This document shows, piece by piece, positions 19,204 to 29,164 of a DNA stretch of 64,000 nt (positions are counted from its first letter, which is position 1; every line of letters starts with the position of its first letter). The stretch covers positions 496,001 through 560,000 of the forward strand of contig JADFAD010000001.1 in NCBI GenBank assembly GCA_015665455.1. The letters run 5' to 3'. The notes below the pieces were generated by a model, which ran no database searches, was not told the origin of the DNA, and worked only from the letters and a program-made list of their open reading frames with translations. The position numbers were made by a program, and so were the translations under genes. This DNA is from Oceanospirillaceae bacterium. GTDB lineage: Bacteria > Pseudomonadota > Gammaproteobacteria > Pseudomonadales > Litoribrevibacteraceae.

Positions 19204-20655
19204 TTAACGTTGAAGGATGTTTTTTAAATCACTGGCGATGTTGGACAGCTCATCCCCAACACTGGTTAATTCATTAATGGTTCTGGATAATTCATTCGCA
19301 CTTCGTTCATTCGATTCGGTGACTTTTTGAACTTGGTGGCTGGCAGACTCTACGGTTTCAATGTATTGATTCGTTTCGGCCATGTTATGAGTTACTTCAT
19401 TGATTTGGCCCGACATGCTTTGAACGGATTCAATGATCGCGGTTAACGTCGATTCACTGTTTTGAACCACTTCGTAACCGTTATTCACGTCTTCAGTACT
19501 TTTAAGCAAGCAATCCTTAATTAGACTCGCTGACTCCGTGCTTCGTTGTGATAGGTTGCGTACTTCATCGGCGACTACGGCAAAACCTCTGCCTTGTTCA
19601 CCTGCTCTGGCTGCTTCAATGGCTGCATTCAATGCAAGTAGATTTGTTTGGTTGGCTATGTCGCTAATTACGCCAGTTGCTTGTTCAATGTTATCGTTGC
19701 TTTGCTTGATATCACTCATGGACTGATTTGTTTTCGTCATAGCCTCTGCACTTGTAGACGCTTGAGTGGCTGCTTGCTGTGAATTCTGTTGTACCGCTTT
19801 GATGGATTTTGTCGATTTAATGGTTAATTCGGAGGCTAATTCAATCTTGTTCGTAATTTCGGACGTTGCTGATGATTGTTCTATGACCCCAGCCTGAACG
19901 GCTTGGGCATGCGTAGCCATTGCTTGTAATTGTTGAGTTAGCAGCTCGCTTGCGTTTAATAACGCTTGAATGGTTGCTTCGCTTTGTTGAAATACCGCGT
20001 TTAAATGGTCGCTCGCTTCTTTAGCTTTTATGGAGGTTTCTTCGGCCTCAGTTTTAGCTAAAGTTGCTTCAGTAATCGCCTCCGTCGTTATTTTCTTACC
20101 AAAGAAGTTTGCTGCCCATAGACCGATCGGGGGTAAGAGAAGAGCGGAGTAATGTTCAACTTGCAAATCTTTGTCACTGATCTCCATAGTAGGAACGATG
20201 ATCCCCTTAGCATGTGCAATCACCATAATGACAAAAATACAAAGCATGAAGCATGACCATAACGTGGCTGCTTTTTGAGATGTTAATAAATACGCAAATG
20301 CAGAAATTGCAAGAACCCACATGATGGAGTGAGAGTCTGCACCACCGGTTTGATAGACAAGGTTAATCAGGTGGACGGAAACGCCGAACGTTGTAATGTT
20401 TGCAACGAAGCTGGGCGAGCTCCCTTTTTTAACAAAAACCAAAGAGGTTATGAACATAATGTTCATGATGGTGGCGGTCATAACAAGCGAATCAACGCCG
20501 AGTTTTGCCCACTTTATATCGCTGTACAAGCCTATGATGAAACCAATCAGAATAAAGTAAACTAGGGATCTTGCAGATGAAATATCATAGTTCTTTGGTC
20601 GTTGAGCATCGCTGGGAAGAGAAAGATTTTCATACGCCTGAAAAAAACTCGCCAT
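19204..20655 (-). CDS. Methyl-accepting chemotaxis protein with a polytopic membrane N terminus
   Basis: Chemoreceptor of 483 residues. Residues about 28-185 form five or six membrane helices with no sizeable periplasmic domain and no clear HAMP, so it probably senses membrane or internal state. The C-terminal signalling domain has the hairpin tip block [20 protein letters not shown], followed by [19 protein letters not shown]. An ATG with GAGG 8 bases upstream fixes the start. It lies between the putative selenium transporter (213-bp gap) and the SelD fusion (192-bp gap), all on the minus strand. Its own promoter is likely. Ligand unknown. Confidence 0.93.
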   Translation of the reverse strand: MASFFQAYENLSLPSDAQRPKNYDISSARSLVYFILIGFIIGLYSDIKWAKLGVDSLVMTATIMNIMFITSLVFVKKGSSPSFVANITTFGVSVHLINLVYQTGGADSHSIMWVLAISAFAYLLTSQKAATLWSCFMLCIFVIMVIAHAKGIIVPTMEISDKDLQVEHYSALLLPPIGLWAANFFGKKITTEAITEATLAKTEAEETSIKAKEASDHLNAVFQQSEATIQALLNASELLTQQLQAMATHAQAVQAGVIEQSSATSEITNKIELASELTIKSTKSIKAVQQNSQQAATQASTSAEAMTKTNQSMSDIKQSNDNIEQATGVISDIANQTNLLALNAAIEAARAGEQGRGFAVVADEVRNLSQRSTESASLIKDCLLKSTEDVNNGYEVVQNSESTLTAIIESVQSMSGQINEVTHNMAETNQYIETVESASHQVQKVTESNERSANELSRTINELTSVGDELSNIASDLKNILQR

Positions 20656-20868
20656 TTATACTACCTCGGAGATCGATACTTATGTCAAAAGAGGGTTGTT
20701 CGTTATTATTAATATGAATAATTTATCGCTTGTCTGGATAAAAACTTGATCTTATTTCTCGATTAATTTTTGTCTTGAGATGCCTAAGTTACAAGATGCA
20801 TACACTCGGAACGTTGTTTGAATTAATGTATGGAAAGATGTTTGGAATACTGTTGAATGGGAAGGATA

Positions 20869-22395
20869 TCAAAGAGAGCCAGGTCTCTGGTGTATGTGCA
20901 ACCGAGTCCGGCTCCAAGTGGCTATTTGATCGACCACAATGTTTAATAAGGCAGCCACTAAGATAAGGAGTAGGGCTCGATCAAAACGAATTTCTTCAAA
21001 TGCGGAATCAATATAAAAGCCCAGCGTGGGGATGCCCAAAATCCCAAGGATCGCGGTTTCTCGCATGATGACTTCCCAGCGGTAAAGTAGGAACGCAAGA
21101 AATTGTCGATAAATTCTAGGCAGCACTTCAAAGAAATAGCGGTTGATCCCGGTACTGGCATCGTCTCGCAATACAAGCACCTGACTGTATAAACCAATTA
21201 AGTGAGCAACAATGGCACCGTTATGAAGGGCTAAGGCAAGAATGCCTGGCAGCATGGACGGCCCAAAAATGAGTAGCCCTATAAAGGCTAACAGGTATTC
21301 GGGCGTTGACCTCATCACCACTAAAACGCTATGGCCAGTAAATCTCCCTGCTTTATTAAAAAATAGACTGGATACCCAAGGGAACAGAAGCAGTGCGATA
21401 AATCCGGTTGCAATCAACGATATTTGGCTAAGAATGAGCGTATTCAAAACCCCAGGTAGAATTTCATTATTCCATCGTTGGGTAAACCAGTCGGCGAAGA
21501 TAGCCGATTGTGAAAGTAAGTCACCTTGCGCGTACTTCAGTGGGCCAGGAACAATATCTTCGGTTATGAAGCGAGTGAAAAGAGACCAATCGCCATAACT
21601 TTGCCAAGGCAGAAACCAAATCGAAGCTAGAACGTAGATAGGCAGCAATAGGGGTTTTAACCAGAATCGGGCAGTGCCAATTAAGATGAAAAATACATAA
21701 AGGATGGCGGCTGCTTCTTCGTATTGACCTTGTTTGTAGTAAGTCTCCATGTGAAACCCCAACGTTGGTAAACCGATGAAGCCCAGTACAGCACTGGATC
21801 GGATACCGCACTCAAGTCGATAGCAGGTGTATGTTTTGATATGTTGCCAAGCCAAGGGCAAACGAATGAATAACGTTGAATTCAGCGTGTTCGATTGGCT
21901 TCCTATCGCATCAATAGGGCGGTGATCTACTTCATTCAGAAGTTCACCAAAGATCTTTGCAAAGATACCCGTGTAAGGAATAGCAATGGCTAAGATGCCA
22001 GTGGCAGAGCTAAGGCCCGTAATTTGAATGAAGATCAATGCCCAGAAAATTTCATGGATGGCGCGGATAAATGCGCTGAACTGCCTTATTACGGTTTTCT
22101 GATAAAACAAAGACAGAATGAGCCCACAGACACCCCCCAAAGCAACGCCTTGAAACGCGAACGCGAGCGTATTTAACAGCGCTTCAGTTAACGTTTGGTA
22201 GTTGCTGAAACTCGGCGCAAGAAAGCCTGCTCCAATGCGACTGAGTTCATCCCAAGGGTCCAGTGTGTTTATGCTTAAGTTTGCAAAGGGGAGGCAAATA
22301 AATAACGTGATTAAGAAAAGCAATGAGACGCGCCGATACGTTACTGCGCTATTCGTGGACGTGTTGATGGATGACGTTAGCGTGGCATCGGTCAT
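20869..22395 (-). CDS. PhnE-like ABC transporter permease, tandem-fused (putative selenium oxyanion uptake)
   Basis: Inner-membrane channel of the transporter whose ATPase and binding protein lie just upstream. The 508 residues contain two PhnE-type permease halves (about 1-260 and 290-500), each with several helices and an ABC-coupling loop. The two similar loops contain AVLGFIGLPTLGFHMET and TAILGILGIPTLGFYIDS. It therefore supplies both membrane subunits in one chain. The ATG is 1 base after the ATPase stop codon, so the two are co-translated. PhnE relatives usually serve phosphonate; the selU/selD context points instead to a selenium compound, an inference. Confidence 0.88.
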   Translation of the reverse strand: MTDATLTSSINTSTNSAVTYRRVSLLFLITLFICLPFANLSINTLDPWDELSRIGAGFLAPSFSNYQTLTEALLNTLAFAFQGVALGGVCGLILSLFYQKTVIRQFSAFIRAIHEIFWALIFIQITGLSSATGILAIAIPYTGIFAKIFGELLNEVDHRPIDAIGSQSNTLNSTLFIRLPLAWQHIKTYTCYRLECGIRSSAVLGFIGLPTLGFHMETYYKQGQYEEAAAILYVFFILIGTARFWLKPLLLPIYVLASIWFLPWQSYGDWSLFTRFITEDIVPGPLKYAQGDLLSQSAIFADWFTQRWNNEILPGVLNTLILSQISLIATGFIALLLFPWVSSLFFNKAGRFTGHSVLVVMRSTPEYLLAFIGLLIFGPSMLPGILALALHNGAIVAHLIGLYSQVLVLRDDASTGINRYFFEVLPRIYRQFLAFLLYRWEVIMRETAILGILGIPTLGFYIDSAFEEIRFDRALLLILVAALLNIVVDQIATWSRTRLHIHQRPGSL

Positions 22396-22396
22396 G

Positions 22397-23086
22397 TCAG
22401 TACAACGTTAATAAATCTTGCTGGGATACATTATCTGCTGAAACGTCCAGCTCAACGGCGCCGTCTTTGAGACCAATGATTCGGGTTGCAAACGCGCGTG
22501 CAAGGTCGATGTCGTGGAGTGCAATGATGACCGTACTGTGTTTGGCGATAATTTGGTTAATTAATCGGCGAGATTGAAGCTCATCAACGGCGGATACCGG
22601 TTCATCACCGATGAATACGTCTGCATTTTGATAGAAGGCGCGTGCCAAAGAAATCCGTTGTTGCTGGCCTCCAGATAATTGATCAACGGAACTGTTCAGT
22701 AAAGGTTCTATTTCAAGTGTTGAGGCAATAGAGCGAATGTCCGATTTTGTCTGAGCCTTGGGTATAATGAGGTTGATTAAGTTTTGTAACCAATGATGAT
22801 GATTCAACTGACCCATATAGATATTGTAAAAAGCACTTAGCATCGGAACCAAACTTGGCTCTTGAGGACACCATGCCACAGGCATCGAACTGCTTTGGCG
22901 TAAGTGTTTTAGCAACGTGGATTTACCACTGCCACTTTTTCCTACCAAAGCAATTTTTTCACCCGGAGCAATGGACAGGTTCAGATCAGAAAGCACGGAA
23001 TGTGCTTTCTTTCCTGAGACATAACCCAGTTGCTCGTTTTCTAACGAGACAATGGGCTGAAATTGCGTGTCTGTGATCGATGCCAT
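22397..23086 (-). CDS. PhnC-like ABC transporter ATPase (putative selenium oxyanion uptake)
   Basis: Energy-coupling subunit, 229 residues. Walker A is GKSGSGKST (about residues 49-57), the ABC signature is LSGGQQQR (about 139-146), Walker B with catalytic glutamate is VFIGDEP (about 158-164), and the switch histidine is in ALHD. It is somewhat shorter than classic PhnC. It sits 21 bases after the binding-protein gene and 1 base before the permease gene in a minus-strand operon that begins with selU. The family call is firm; substrate depends on context. Confidence 0.92.
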   Translation of the reverse strand: MASITDTQFQPIVSLENEQLGYVSGKKAHSVLSDLNLSIAPGEKIALVGKSGSGKSTLLKHLRQSSSMPVAWCPQEPSLVPMLSAFYNIYMGQLNHHHWLQNLINLIIPKAQTKSDIRSIASTLEIEPLLNSSVDQLSGGQQQRISLARAFYQNADVFIGDEPVSAVDELQSRRLINQIIAKHSTVIIALHDIDLARAFATRIIGLKDGAVELDVSADNVSQQDLLTLY

Positions 23087-23107
23087 ACGTTTGAATCCTG
23101 TGAAGGA

Positions 23108-23977
23108 TCAGTCCATTAGGCCAATGGATTTCGCCGTATTCTTGATTGGCTCGTAATCTTGGTTGGTCGCTGTGACGAACTTACTTCTAGGGAAGCTATC
23201 AAGCAGCGCTTTATCTTCCATTGTAAGCAAGGCTTCGGTGATTTTAGAGGTTAGGTCTTGGCCAAATTGTGCGTCAACGTCACCACGGATGGTCCACTGA
23301 TAGTCTGGGTAGGTCGGTGTTTTCCAAATGACTTTTACTTTTGATGGGTCAATCTTTCCCTGACTCAATTCTTTTTCCCAGACTTTAAAATTAACCGCAC
23401 CTACCTCGTATGAACCGGCTTGAACTAGAGCAATAGTACGGCTGTGATCACCACTGAATCCTACGTCAGAGAAAATTGCATTAGGCGCTTTTTTAAAGTT
23501 TTCACGAATGTGAAATTCAGGCATTAAGCGACCGGACGTTGAACCTTTAGAACCGAACGTGAAACGCTTCCCTTCGATGGCCATTGGAAACGCTTCGGAT
23601 GCGTTCAGTCCCGTAGATTGGTGAGCAATGAAATACGTTTCAAAGAATTGATCTTCGTAACCTTGCGCAATGGCTTTACTGTCAGAAACCAAGCTTCGAG
23701 CTTTTACACCAGACAAGCCGCCAAACCATGCAAGTTGCACTTGGTTGTTACGAAACGCAGTGACTGCCGCAGAGTAACTTTTAACCGGGATGTAGCTTAC
23801 TTCAATGCCCGTTTTTTCGGACAGATAATCTGCAATCTTTCCAAAGCGCTCTTTTAAGCGGCTTTCATCTTGATCTGGAATTGCAGTAAAGGTGAAGGTT
23901 TGTGCATTTACGGTTGCACTGAACAGAACAGACAGGGTCAGGCTTACGGCCACAGTCAATCGGCTAATGAGTCTCAT
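23108..23977 (-). CDS. PhnD-like periplasmic binding protein, putative selenate/selenium ABC transporter type
   Basis: Periplasmic substrate-binding protein of 289 residues with a cleavable signal peptide (hydrophobic core to about residue 22, ending VNAQ). The PhnD hallmarks are present: IPDQDESRLKERF near the start, NNQVQLAWFGGLSG, and FTFGSKGSTSGRLMP, where serine and threonine side chains bind the oxyanion group. As I recall, a TIGRFAM family of PhnD relatives found beside selD/selU is named putative selenate ABC transporter binding protein, and this protein looks like a member. It follows selU by 49 bases, so the genes are probably co-transcribed. Substrate has not been shown here. Confidence 0.88.
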   Translation of the reverse strand: MRLISRLTVAVSLTLSVLFSATVNAQTFTFTAIPDQDESRLKERFGKIADYLSEKTGIEVSYIPVKSYSAAVTAFRNNQVQLAWFGGLSGVKARSLVSDSKAIAQGYEDQFFETYFIAHQSTGLNASEAFPMAIEGKRFTFGSKGSTSGRLMPEFHIRENFKKAPNAIFSDVGFSGDHSRTIALVQAGSYEVGAVNFKVWEKELSQGKIDPSKVKVIWKTPTYPDYQWTIRGDVDAQFGQDLTSKITEALLTMEDKALLDSFPRSKFVTATNQDYEPIKNTAKSIGLMD

Positions 23978-24026
23978 GGTTCTCTCTTATTGTCGTCGTT
24001 AGTTAGGTTTTAAATTACTTAAGGTG

Positions 24027-25124
24027 CTACTTCAGGTTATGATTTGCCCAATCAATAACACTGTGTTTATCACCTTGGAAAAGCACTTTTCCTTCGCGTT
24101 TCGAAAACTGATATTCGTACATAGGGTCGTAATAATCAGTCAGCAAACGAGCAATCGGCGCTTCAAAATCTTTGGTTGAGTCTTGATTTTGCAGCGTGGC
24201 AATTGCCTGACTAAACTCGTAATGGAGTTCACCATAACGTTCGTTTCCTAAGCGTTTGCGAATTCGAGTTAAATTATGAAGCAGTGTGTCACCGTAACTT
24301 TGAACGGCCAGCTCTTCACCATGAAGCGCCTGATGCTTTGGAAGTAAATCCAATACATAGTCTTCGATGCCAATCTCAATACGCTCTTCGAGGGTCGTTT
24401 CAAGCTTAACCATCGGTGAGGATTGCTTCATTTTTAACTGCAAAGAATCGGGCAGGGCGACACGTCCAATCAAACGACCTTCGTCTTCTAGCATCAGCTG
24501 TTTAATGCCTTTATCCCGTTGCTTAAGGAACTGGATAGAGAGTTCATTTTCAAAACTGATTTGAGCCGGTTGTTCTTCTAGCGTGTGACCAAAACTGGAG
24601 CCTCGATGCTTTGCTAAACCTTCCAAGTCCACGTGTTGCGTGATTTGTTTTAATACTCGAGTTTTACCACTGCCGGTTTTTCCACTGAGCAGGACAAAAT
24701 CAAGTGCTTGAAGGTTTACTTCCAATTCATCTAATAAGAAACGTCGGAGTGCTTTGTAACCACCTTTAATAAGAGGGTATTGGATGCCTGCTTCGCTCAA
24801 CATTTTTTGTGTGAGTCGAGAGCGTAAACCGCCTCGGAAACAATACAAATAACCTTCCGGTTGAGCATCGGTAAATTCTTGCCAGTTGCTTACACGTTGG
24901 CGTTGAATTTCTTCCGTCGCAAGCTCCCAGCCTAATTCGATGGCAGAATCTTGGCCTTGCTCTTTGTAACGAGTACCAATAAGTTGGCGTTGTTCGTTAT
25001 CCAGAATAGGTTTGTTGATCGATGTAGGGAATGCGCCTTTATTGAATTCAATAGGGGCACGTACATCCATTAACGGGATGTCATTTAAGAATAAATAACG
25101 GAAATCGTCGGTGTCATTTCGCAC
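24027..25124 (-). CDS. selU: tRNA 2-selenouridine synthase
   Basis: Replaces sulfur by selenium in 2-thiouridine at the wobble position of certain tRNAs, using selenophosphate; also called MnmH or YbbB. The N-terminal rhodanese domain holds the catalytic cysteine in YLYCFRGGLRSR (about residue 95). A P-loop domain follows with LLSGKTGSGKT (about 143-153). At 365 residues the length is typical. The start is GTG at 25124, preceded by AGGAG at a 6-base spacing. It is the first gene of the minus-strand selenium operon. It explains the need for SelD in this genome even without visible selA, selB or selC. Confidence 0.96.
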   Translation of the reverse strand: MRNDTDDFRYLFLNDIPLMDVRAPIEFNKGAFPTSINKPILDNEQRQLIGTRYKEQGQDSAIELGWELATEEIQRQRVSNWQEFTDAQPEGYLYCFRGGLRSRLTQKMLSEAGIQYPLIKGGYKALRRFLLDELEVNLQALDFVLLSGKTGSGKTRVLKQITQHVDLEGLAKHRGSSFGHTLEEQPAQISFENELSIQFLKQRDKGIKQLMLEDEGRLIGRVALPDSLQLKMKQSSPMVKLETTLEERIEIGIEDYVLDLLPKHQALHGEELAVQSYGDTLLHNLTRIRKRLGNERYGELHYEFSQAIATLQNQDSTKDFEAPIARLLTDYYDPMYEYQFSKREGKVLFQGDKHSVIDWANHNLK

Positions 25125-25262
25125 CTGTCACTCCTGACGTTCAATAGGTCTAGGAAACGGTTTAGGGCGGCAAGTGTACAGATCATTGGCAAGGTATAAA
25201 AGAGTTGTGGCATTATTTATTCAGGAATGAACATAAACTAGAACGATTAGGATGAATACTTC

Positions 25263-25658
25263 ATGCTTCAACTTTCTGTCGCTCCGCGCTTTTGCGAAAC
25301 AGACGCGCTCGGTCATATTAATAATTCTGTCGTGCCTATGTGGTTTGAGCAAGCGCGTGAACCGATCTTTCAGTATTTTGTACCGAGTATGAAACCGGAA
25401 GACTGGAATTTGATTATTGCTCGTATCGAAGTGGATTTCGTCGCACAGATTGAATTTGCCAAGGAAGTCGAAATCAAAACTTGGTTAAGTAAGATCGGTA
25501 ATTCCTCGATGACAATATCCCAAGAGGCGTGGCAAGGAGGGAAGTGCTGTGCCAAAGGTAAGGCTGCGATGATTCATTTTGATTATAAGAAGAATGCGTC
25601 GCAACCAATACCGGCTGACATCCGAATGAAACTCGAAGCTTTGCTTATCGCTGAGTAA
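25263..25658 (+). CDS. Acyl-CoA thioesterase (4HBT hot-dog fold)
   Basis: Predicted to hydrolyse acyl-CoA thioesters. The 131-residue length and the ETDALGHINNSVVPMWFEQAR block (about residues 11-31) are those of the 4-hydroxybenzoyl-CoA thioesterase/YbgC-like family. The aspartate in this block is the usual catalytic residue. It has its own upstream spacer, is divergent from selU, and ends 1 base before the convergent nitrilase gene. Preferred acyl chain not predictable. Confidence 0.88.
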   Translation: MLQLSVAPRFCETDALGHINNSVVPMWFEQAREPIFQYFVPSMKPEDWNLIIARIEVDFVAQIEFAKEVEIKTWLSKIGNSSMTISQEAWQGGKCCAKGKAAMIHFDYKKNASQPIPADIRMKLEALLIAE

Positions 25659-25659
25659 A

Positions 25660-26475
25660 TTACAACCAATCCATTCTGTGTTGCAAACAGGGGATGCTGG
25701 CTCGAATGACGTCAGTTTCCTCGAGCGGTATGTCGCAGGTGATGACGCCTTCGCCTTGTTCTATTTCTCCCAATATTTTCCCCCAAGGGTCAATGATGCA
25801 GCTTTGTCCCCAAGTTCTTCGGGTGGGGGAGTGTTGGCCTCCTTGGTTGGAGGCCAAAATAAAACATTGATTTTCTATGGCTCTTGCTTGAAGTAAGGGC
25901 ATCCAATGGGCGGAGCCTGTTTGGTAGGTAAACGCAGATGGAATTGCAATGACCTTGGCGCCTCGTTGAACGAGATTTCTGAACAGTTCAGGGAACCGTA
26001 GGTCATAACAGATGGCCATTCCGAGCGTTCCTAACGGACTATCAGTTACACACGTTCGGCCACCTGCTTCGTAAAAGTTGGATTCACGATAAGCGCCTTG
26101 CTGATCGGCAACGTCTACATCAAAGAGATGAATCTTATCGTAACGCGCGTGTTCATCCCCGTGATTATCAACAATTAAAGCACTGGCCGAGGGTTTGGTT
26201 TGCAGTTCACTGTCGAGAACAGGCAATGTTCCTGCAATGATCCAAAGGTCCAGTTCTTTGCAAAGGGTTCTTAACCATGTGCGAATAGGGCCATCGGATT
26301 GTGTCCAATGTTTAGCAAACGACGACGCGTCTTTTTCGCCAAAGTGGGCAAACATTTCAGGCAATACCGCGAGATCAGACCCTTGTTCCTTCGCTCGTCT
26401 CAGTAACTTGGAAGCGTGGGCGAGGTTTTCATCTGTATTGGCGGTACTGACCATTTGAATAACAGAGGCTTTCAT
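25660..26475 (-). CDS. Carbon-nitrogen hydrolase of the Nit/omega-amidase class
   Basis: Cytosolic amidase of the nitrilase superfamily; the nearest functional classes are deaminated glutathione amidase and omega-amidase. The catalytic triad is visible: Glu in LPEMFAHFG, Lys in RYDKIHLFDVDV, and Cys in GMAICYDLRFPELFR. The frame is open to 26556, but ATG 26475 (MKASVIQMVS) is the family's usual start and has an upstream purine-rich AAGGAAAG. The 271-residue product is full length. The gene ends 1 base from the convergent thioesterase gene. Confidence 0.92.
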   Translation of the reverse strand: MKASVIQMVSTANTDENLAHASKLLRRAKEQGSDLAVLPEMFAHFGEKDASSFAKHWTQSDGPIRTWLRTLCKELDLWIIAGTLPVLDSELQTKPSASALIVDNHGDEHARYDKIHLFDVDVADQQGAYRESNFYEAGGRTCVTDSPLGTLGMAICYDLRFPELFRNLVQRGAKVIAIPSAFTYQTGSAHWMPLLQARAIENQCFILASNQGGQHSPTRRTWGQSCIIDPWGKILGEIEQGEGVITCDIPLEETDVIRASIPCLQHRMDWL

Positions 26476-26540
26476 TGAACTGATTCTTTCCTTAGGTGCT
26501 GAACTTACTAATAATTCTGAGCTTATTAATAATAAAGCAC

Positions 26541-26570
26541 AAAAAAGCCGAAACACTCAAGGTTCCGGCT
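26541..26570 (-). terminator. Intrinsic terminator after the DUF2789 gene
   Basis: Read on the minus strand, AGCCG and CGGCT arms with extra inner pairs are followed by six T residues. It lies downstream of the DUF2789 gene and upstream of the nitrilase gene. Confidence 0.7.
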
Positions 26571-26657
26571 CTGGAAGCTTACTTAAATGCCTTTCAAGTA
26601 AGGATACAAACGTCTATTTAATTTCTAAAAAACGTTTATGTTTTCACCTATGATCTG

Positions 26658-26891
26658 TCAATGACGAAGCTCGCTGTCCAAGAGATCAACGATTTCTGCC
26701 CAATCGGAATCTTCTTCTATCGCTTCTCGTAGAAACGTGGATTGTGATGCTGTCCAAAACGGTGCCTCATCCAATCGTATGCTGCCAGATAAATGATGAT
26801 TCTCAATAAAATCTTCAATGCTTCGTTTATCTGAATCTAAACCAAGTTGTGAGAATAATGTATTTATTTGGTAATGATTACTTAAGTCCAT
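26658..26891 (-). CDS. DUF2789 family protein
   Basis: Small 77-residue cytosolic protein. The stretch LDEAPFWTASQSTFLREA and the following EEDSDWAEIVDLLD match the uncharacterised DUF2789 family along its full length. No signal peptide or membrane segment. It is transcribed alone, with a terminator after it. The family has no established function. Confidence 0.88.
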   Translation of the reverse strand: MDLSNHYQINTLFSQLGLDSDKRSIEDFIENHHLSGSIRLDEAPFWTASQSTFLREAIEEDSDWAEIVDLLDSELRH

Positions 26892-27016
26892 CTCTGAAAC
26901 CCCTATTCTTCTTGTCTATTTCTCAATACAAGGATAGCCAGCAATCTAACTCGACCCTAGTTAGCTTGGTGCTGACTTTTGGGAAACATTGTTTCGCTTA
27001 GGTATGTTTTATCGTT

Positions 27017-28981
27017 TCATATAGTGAAACGTTTCATTGAATCCTGAATGTCGTCGGTGATTACGTTGAGCTCTTTGGCTTGAATAAGCGTTTGAGTTAC
27101 CGAATCGGCAGTTTCTTCCGACAAGTTACGAATAACGCCAATGTTATTATTGATGTCCGTTACAATGGCTGCTTGCTCTTCTGTGGTGGACGCAATATTA
27201 ATGTTGACGTCTCTGATTTTAATCACGGCCTCGGCAATTTCATTCAAGGCTTCAGATGCCGTAGCTGCACTCACTTGAGAGTATTCCGCTTTTGATACTT
27301 GATCGTGCATAGCGGTGACTGCACCAGCCGCTACCGATTGAAGGCTTTGAATGATGTGTTTAATTTCTTGTGTGGATTCTGATGTTCGATGTGAAAGTTT
27401 TCTAACTTCATCCGCAACCACAGAGAAACCTCTGCCGTGTTCTCCTGCTCTTGCCGCTTCAATTGCTGCGTTGAGTGCTAATAGATTGGTTTGTTCTGCG
27501 ATGCCTTCAATCACGACCAGTACTTGGTTGATGTTGCCTGTTTCCTGTTTTAAATGTTCAATGGTTGAGGCTGCACTGGTGACACCTTCGGTCATTTCTT
27601 TCACGTTTTGTTCGATGGCGATGAATTGATTTTTACCTTGTTCAACTGAATCGTTCGCGTCCATCGTCGCTTCCGCTGCGTGTGCTGCATTGGCGGCCAC
27701 TTCATGAAAGGTTTGATTGACTTCTGTCATAGCTGAATGAATTTTAGTTGCTTCATCCAGCTGTTGTTGGCTGTGTGTATTGATCTTTTCTGACGTTTTA
27801 TTAATGTTCTCACTTAATGCATCCAAAGAGACGGACTTGGTCCGCATTGATGTGAGCAACTCGATGATGTATTGACGTAATCGACCGGCAGAACGAATAA
27901 GGCTTTGTATTTCAGACGTGACTGCTTTGATCTTCATTTCTTTGACAAAATTACCACGGGAATATTGACTGAAATAAGGAGTGATTTCTTCAATCCTGCC
28001 TGCAACCCTACGTTGTATCTGGTCAACTAAAATGGCCACTAGGATGATTAGGGTAATAGTGACATACAGTTGAGTCTCAAACTCGCCCAATTCTTTCGTT
28101 AGGTAGCTTTCAAAAGAGCTGGATGTTTTGGACAATTGAGCGTCGATGTCGTTGAGGTATTGGTTTACTTGACGGTGACTGCTTTCAATCGCGTTTTTTT
28201 GGTTTGATGTGCGTTTTAATTCGTTCAGGTAACGGTTCAATAAATCATTCAACTCGTTTCTGTAGTCTTCGCTTTTGTTGTCTTCATCTTCTTCGTCGTC
28301 GAAAAAATCCAATTCATCATCCGATTCACTTGCTGGATTGGGGAGCAGTTCAAACGAAGACAGTTGTTTAGAAAGGTGTTTTAACTCACCGAGCTTTGAT
28401 TCAATGGCTTTAAGTGCGGCTTCTGAAGAATTGATAAAATAATTTCGTCTCAGAATACTTAACTGGATGAGTTCGTATTGGGCCTCAGCGGATGAACTCG
28501 ACCAGCGTTGTGCCAATTCAGGCGATTCAATTCGGTTGTCATCGGCAATGTCTTTCATTCCATCTAAGCTGTCTGCAATTTCCCGTTCGTTTTGGTCAAG
28601 AAGCAATTCGATGTTGCCAGACATCTTACCGGCAGCGCGTATGTCTGTTTTTAAGAGTGCTAGTAAATTTTCTGCTGTGTGAATGACATTCGTTACTGAA
28701 TCGCTGTCTTTATACTCGTTGCCATATTGAATGGTGCCTTCGATGGCAGAAGATACGGTTTCTTCTGCGGTGGATAAAAGGAGGGCGTCCCCAGTGTTGA
28801 GGTATTGGTTGATGATAGATCGTACATTGATGCGATAGTTCTCGGTTATGTGATTAAACGCTTTATTACTGTCGAACTGTCCGTTAATTGTCTGTAAACC
28901 AAAATGCGTGATGGTTGCCAATCCGATGGCAATAGCGGCCAAACAGCCGGTATTGAATAAAGTAAGAGTTCTGATCTGCAT
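27017..28981 (-). CDS. Methyl-accepting chemotaxis protein with an acidic periplasmic insert
   Basis: Two-membrane-helix chemoreceptor, 654 residues. TM1 is about residues 5-28 and TM2 about 305-325, enclosing a large helical sensor region. Within it, around residues 218-240, is a very acidic run rich in Asp and Glu ([18 protein letters not shown]). After TM2 is a HAMP-like linker and the signalling domain with [20 protein letters not shown] and [18 protein letters not shown]. The acidic run might bind cations, but this is inference. It lies downstream of the PilU-like gene on the same strand with a 183-bp gap, so co-transcription is unclear. Confidence 0.93.
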   Translation of the reverse strand: MQIRTLTLFNTGCLAAIAIGLATITHFGLQTINGQFDSNKAFNHITENYRINVRSIINQYLNTGDALLLSTAEETVSSAIEGTIQYGNEYKDSDSVTNVIHTAENLLALLKTDIRAAGKMSGNIELLLDQNEREIADSLDGMKDIADDNRIESPELAQRWSSSSAEAQYELIQLSILRRNYFINSSEAALKAIESKLGELKHLSKQLSSFELLPNPASESDDELDFFDDEEDEDNKSEDYRNELNDLLNRYLNELKRTSNQKNAIESSHRQVNQYLNDIDAQLSKTSSSFESYLTKELGEFETQLYVTITLIILVAILVDQIQRRVAGRIEEITPYFSQYSRGNFVKEMKIKAVTSEIQSLIRSAGRLRQYIIELLTSMRTKSVSLDALSENINKTSEKINTHSQQQLDEATKIHSAMTEVNQTFHEVAANAAHAAEATMDANDSVEQGKNQFIAIEQNVKEMTEGVTSAASTIEHLKQETGNINQVLVVIEGIAEQTNLLALNAAIEAARAGEHGRGFSVVADEVRKLSHRTSESTQEIKHIIQSLQSVAAGAVTAMHDQVSKAEYSQVSAATASEALNEIAEAVIKIRDVNINIASTTEEQAAIVTDINNNIGVIRNLSEETADSVTQTLIQAKELNVITDDIQDSMKRFTI

Positions 28982-29164
28982 ACTGTACCTCGATGTTTTC
29001 AGCGACTAAGTGACGCTAAGGCTCGATCATGTTATCGAGCGACTCGAGGCAGAATTTATTTCATTGATGTTAAGATTTTATTACAACCCTTGTAATGATT
29101 ACACAAACACCACGTGTAATATTTTATTGACACGTTTTTCGTTAAAACGCGTTGTTATTTTGAA

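Noticed and set aside
20775-20966. Plus-strand 63-codon frame near the permease end
   Set aside because: It overlaps the 3' end of the permease gene antisense, has no RBS and no recognisable features.
20869-23977. Plain phosphonate transporter
   Set aside because: The genes are PhnDCE-like, but no phosphonate-cleavage gene is near and the operon starts with selU; the selenium reading is preferred but not proven.
26476-26556. N-terminal signal-like extension of the nitrilase-class hydrolase
   Set aside because: The family starts at MKASVIQM; the extension is hydrophobic by chance and reaches the preceding terminator region.
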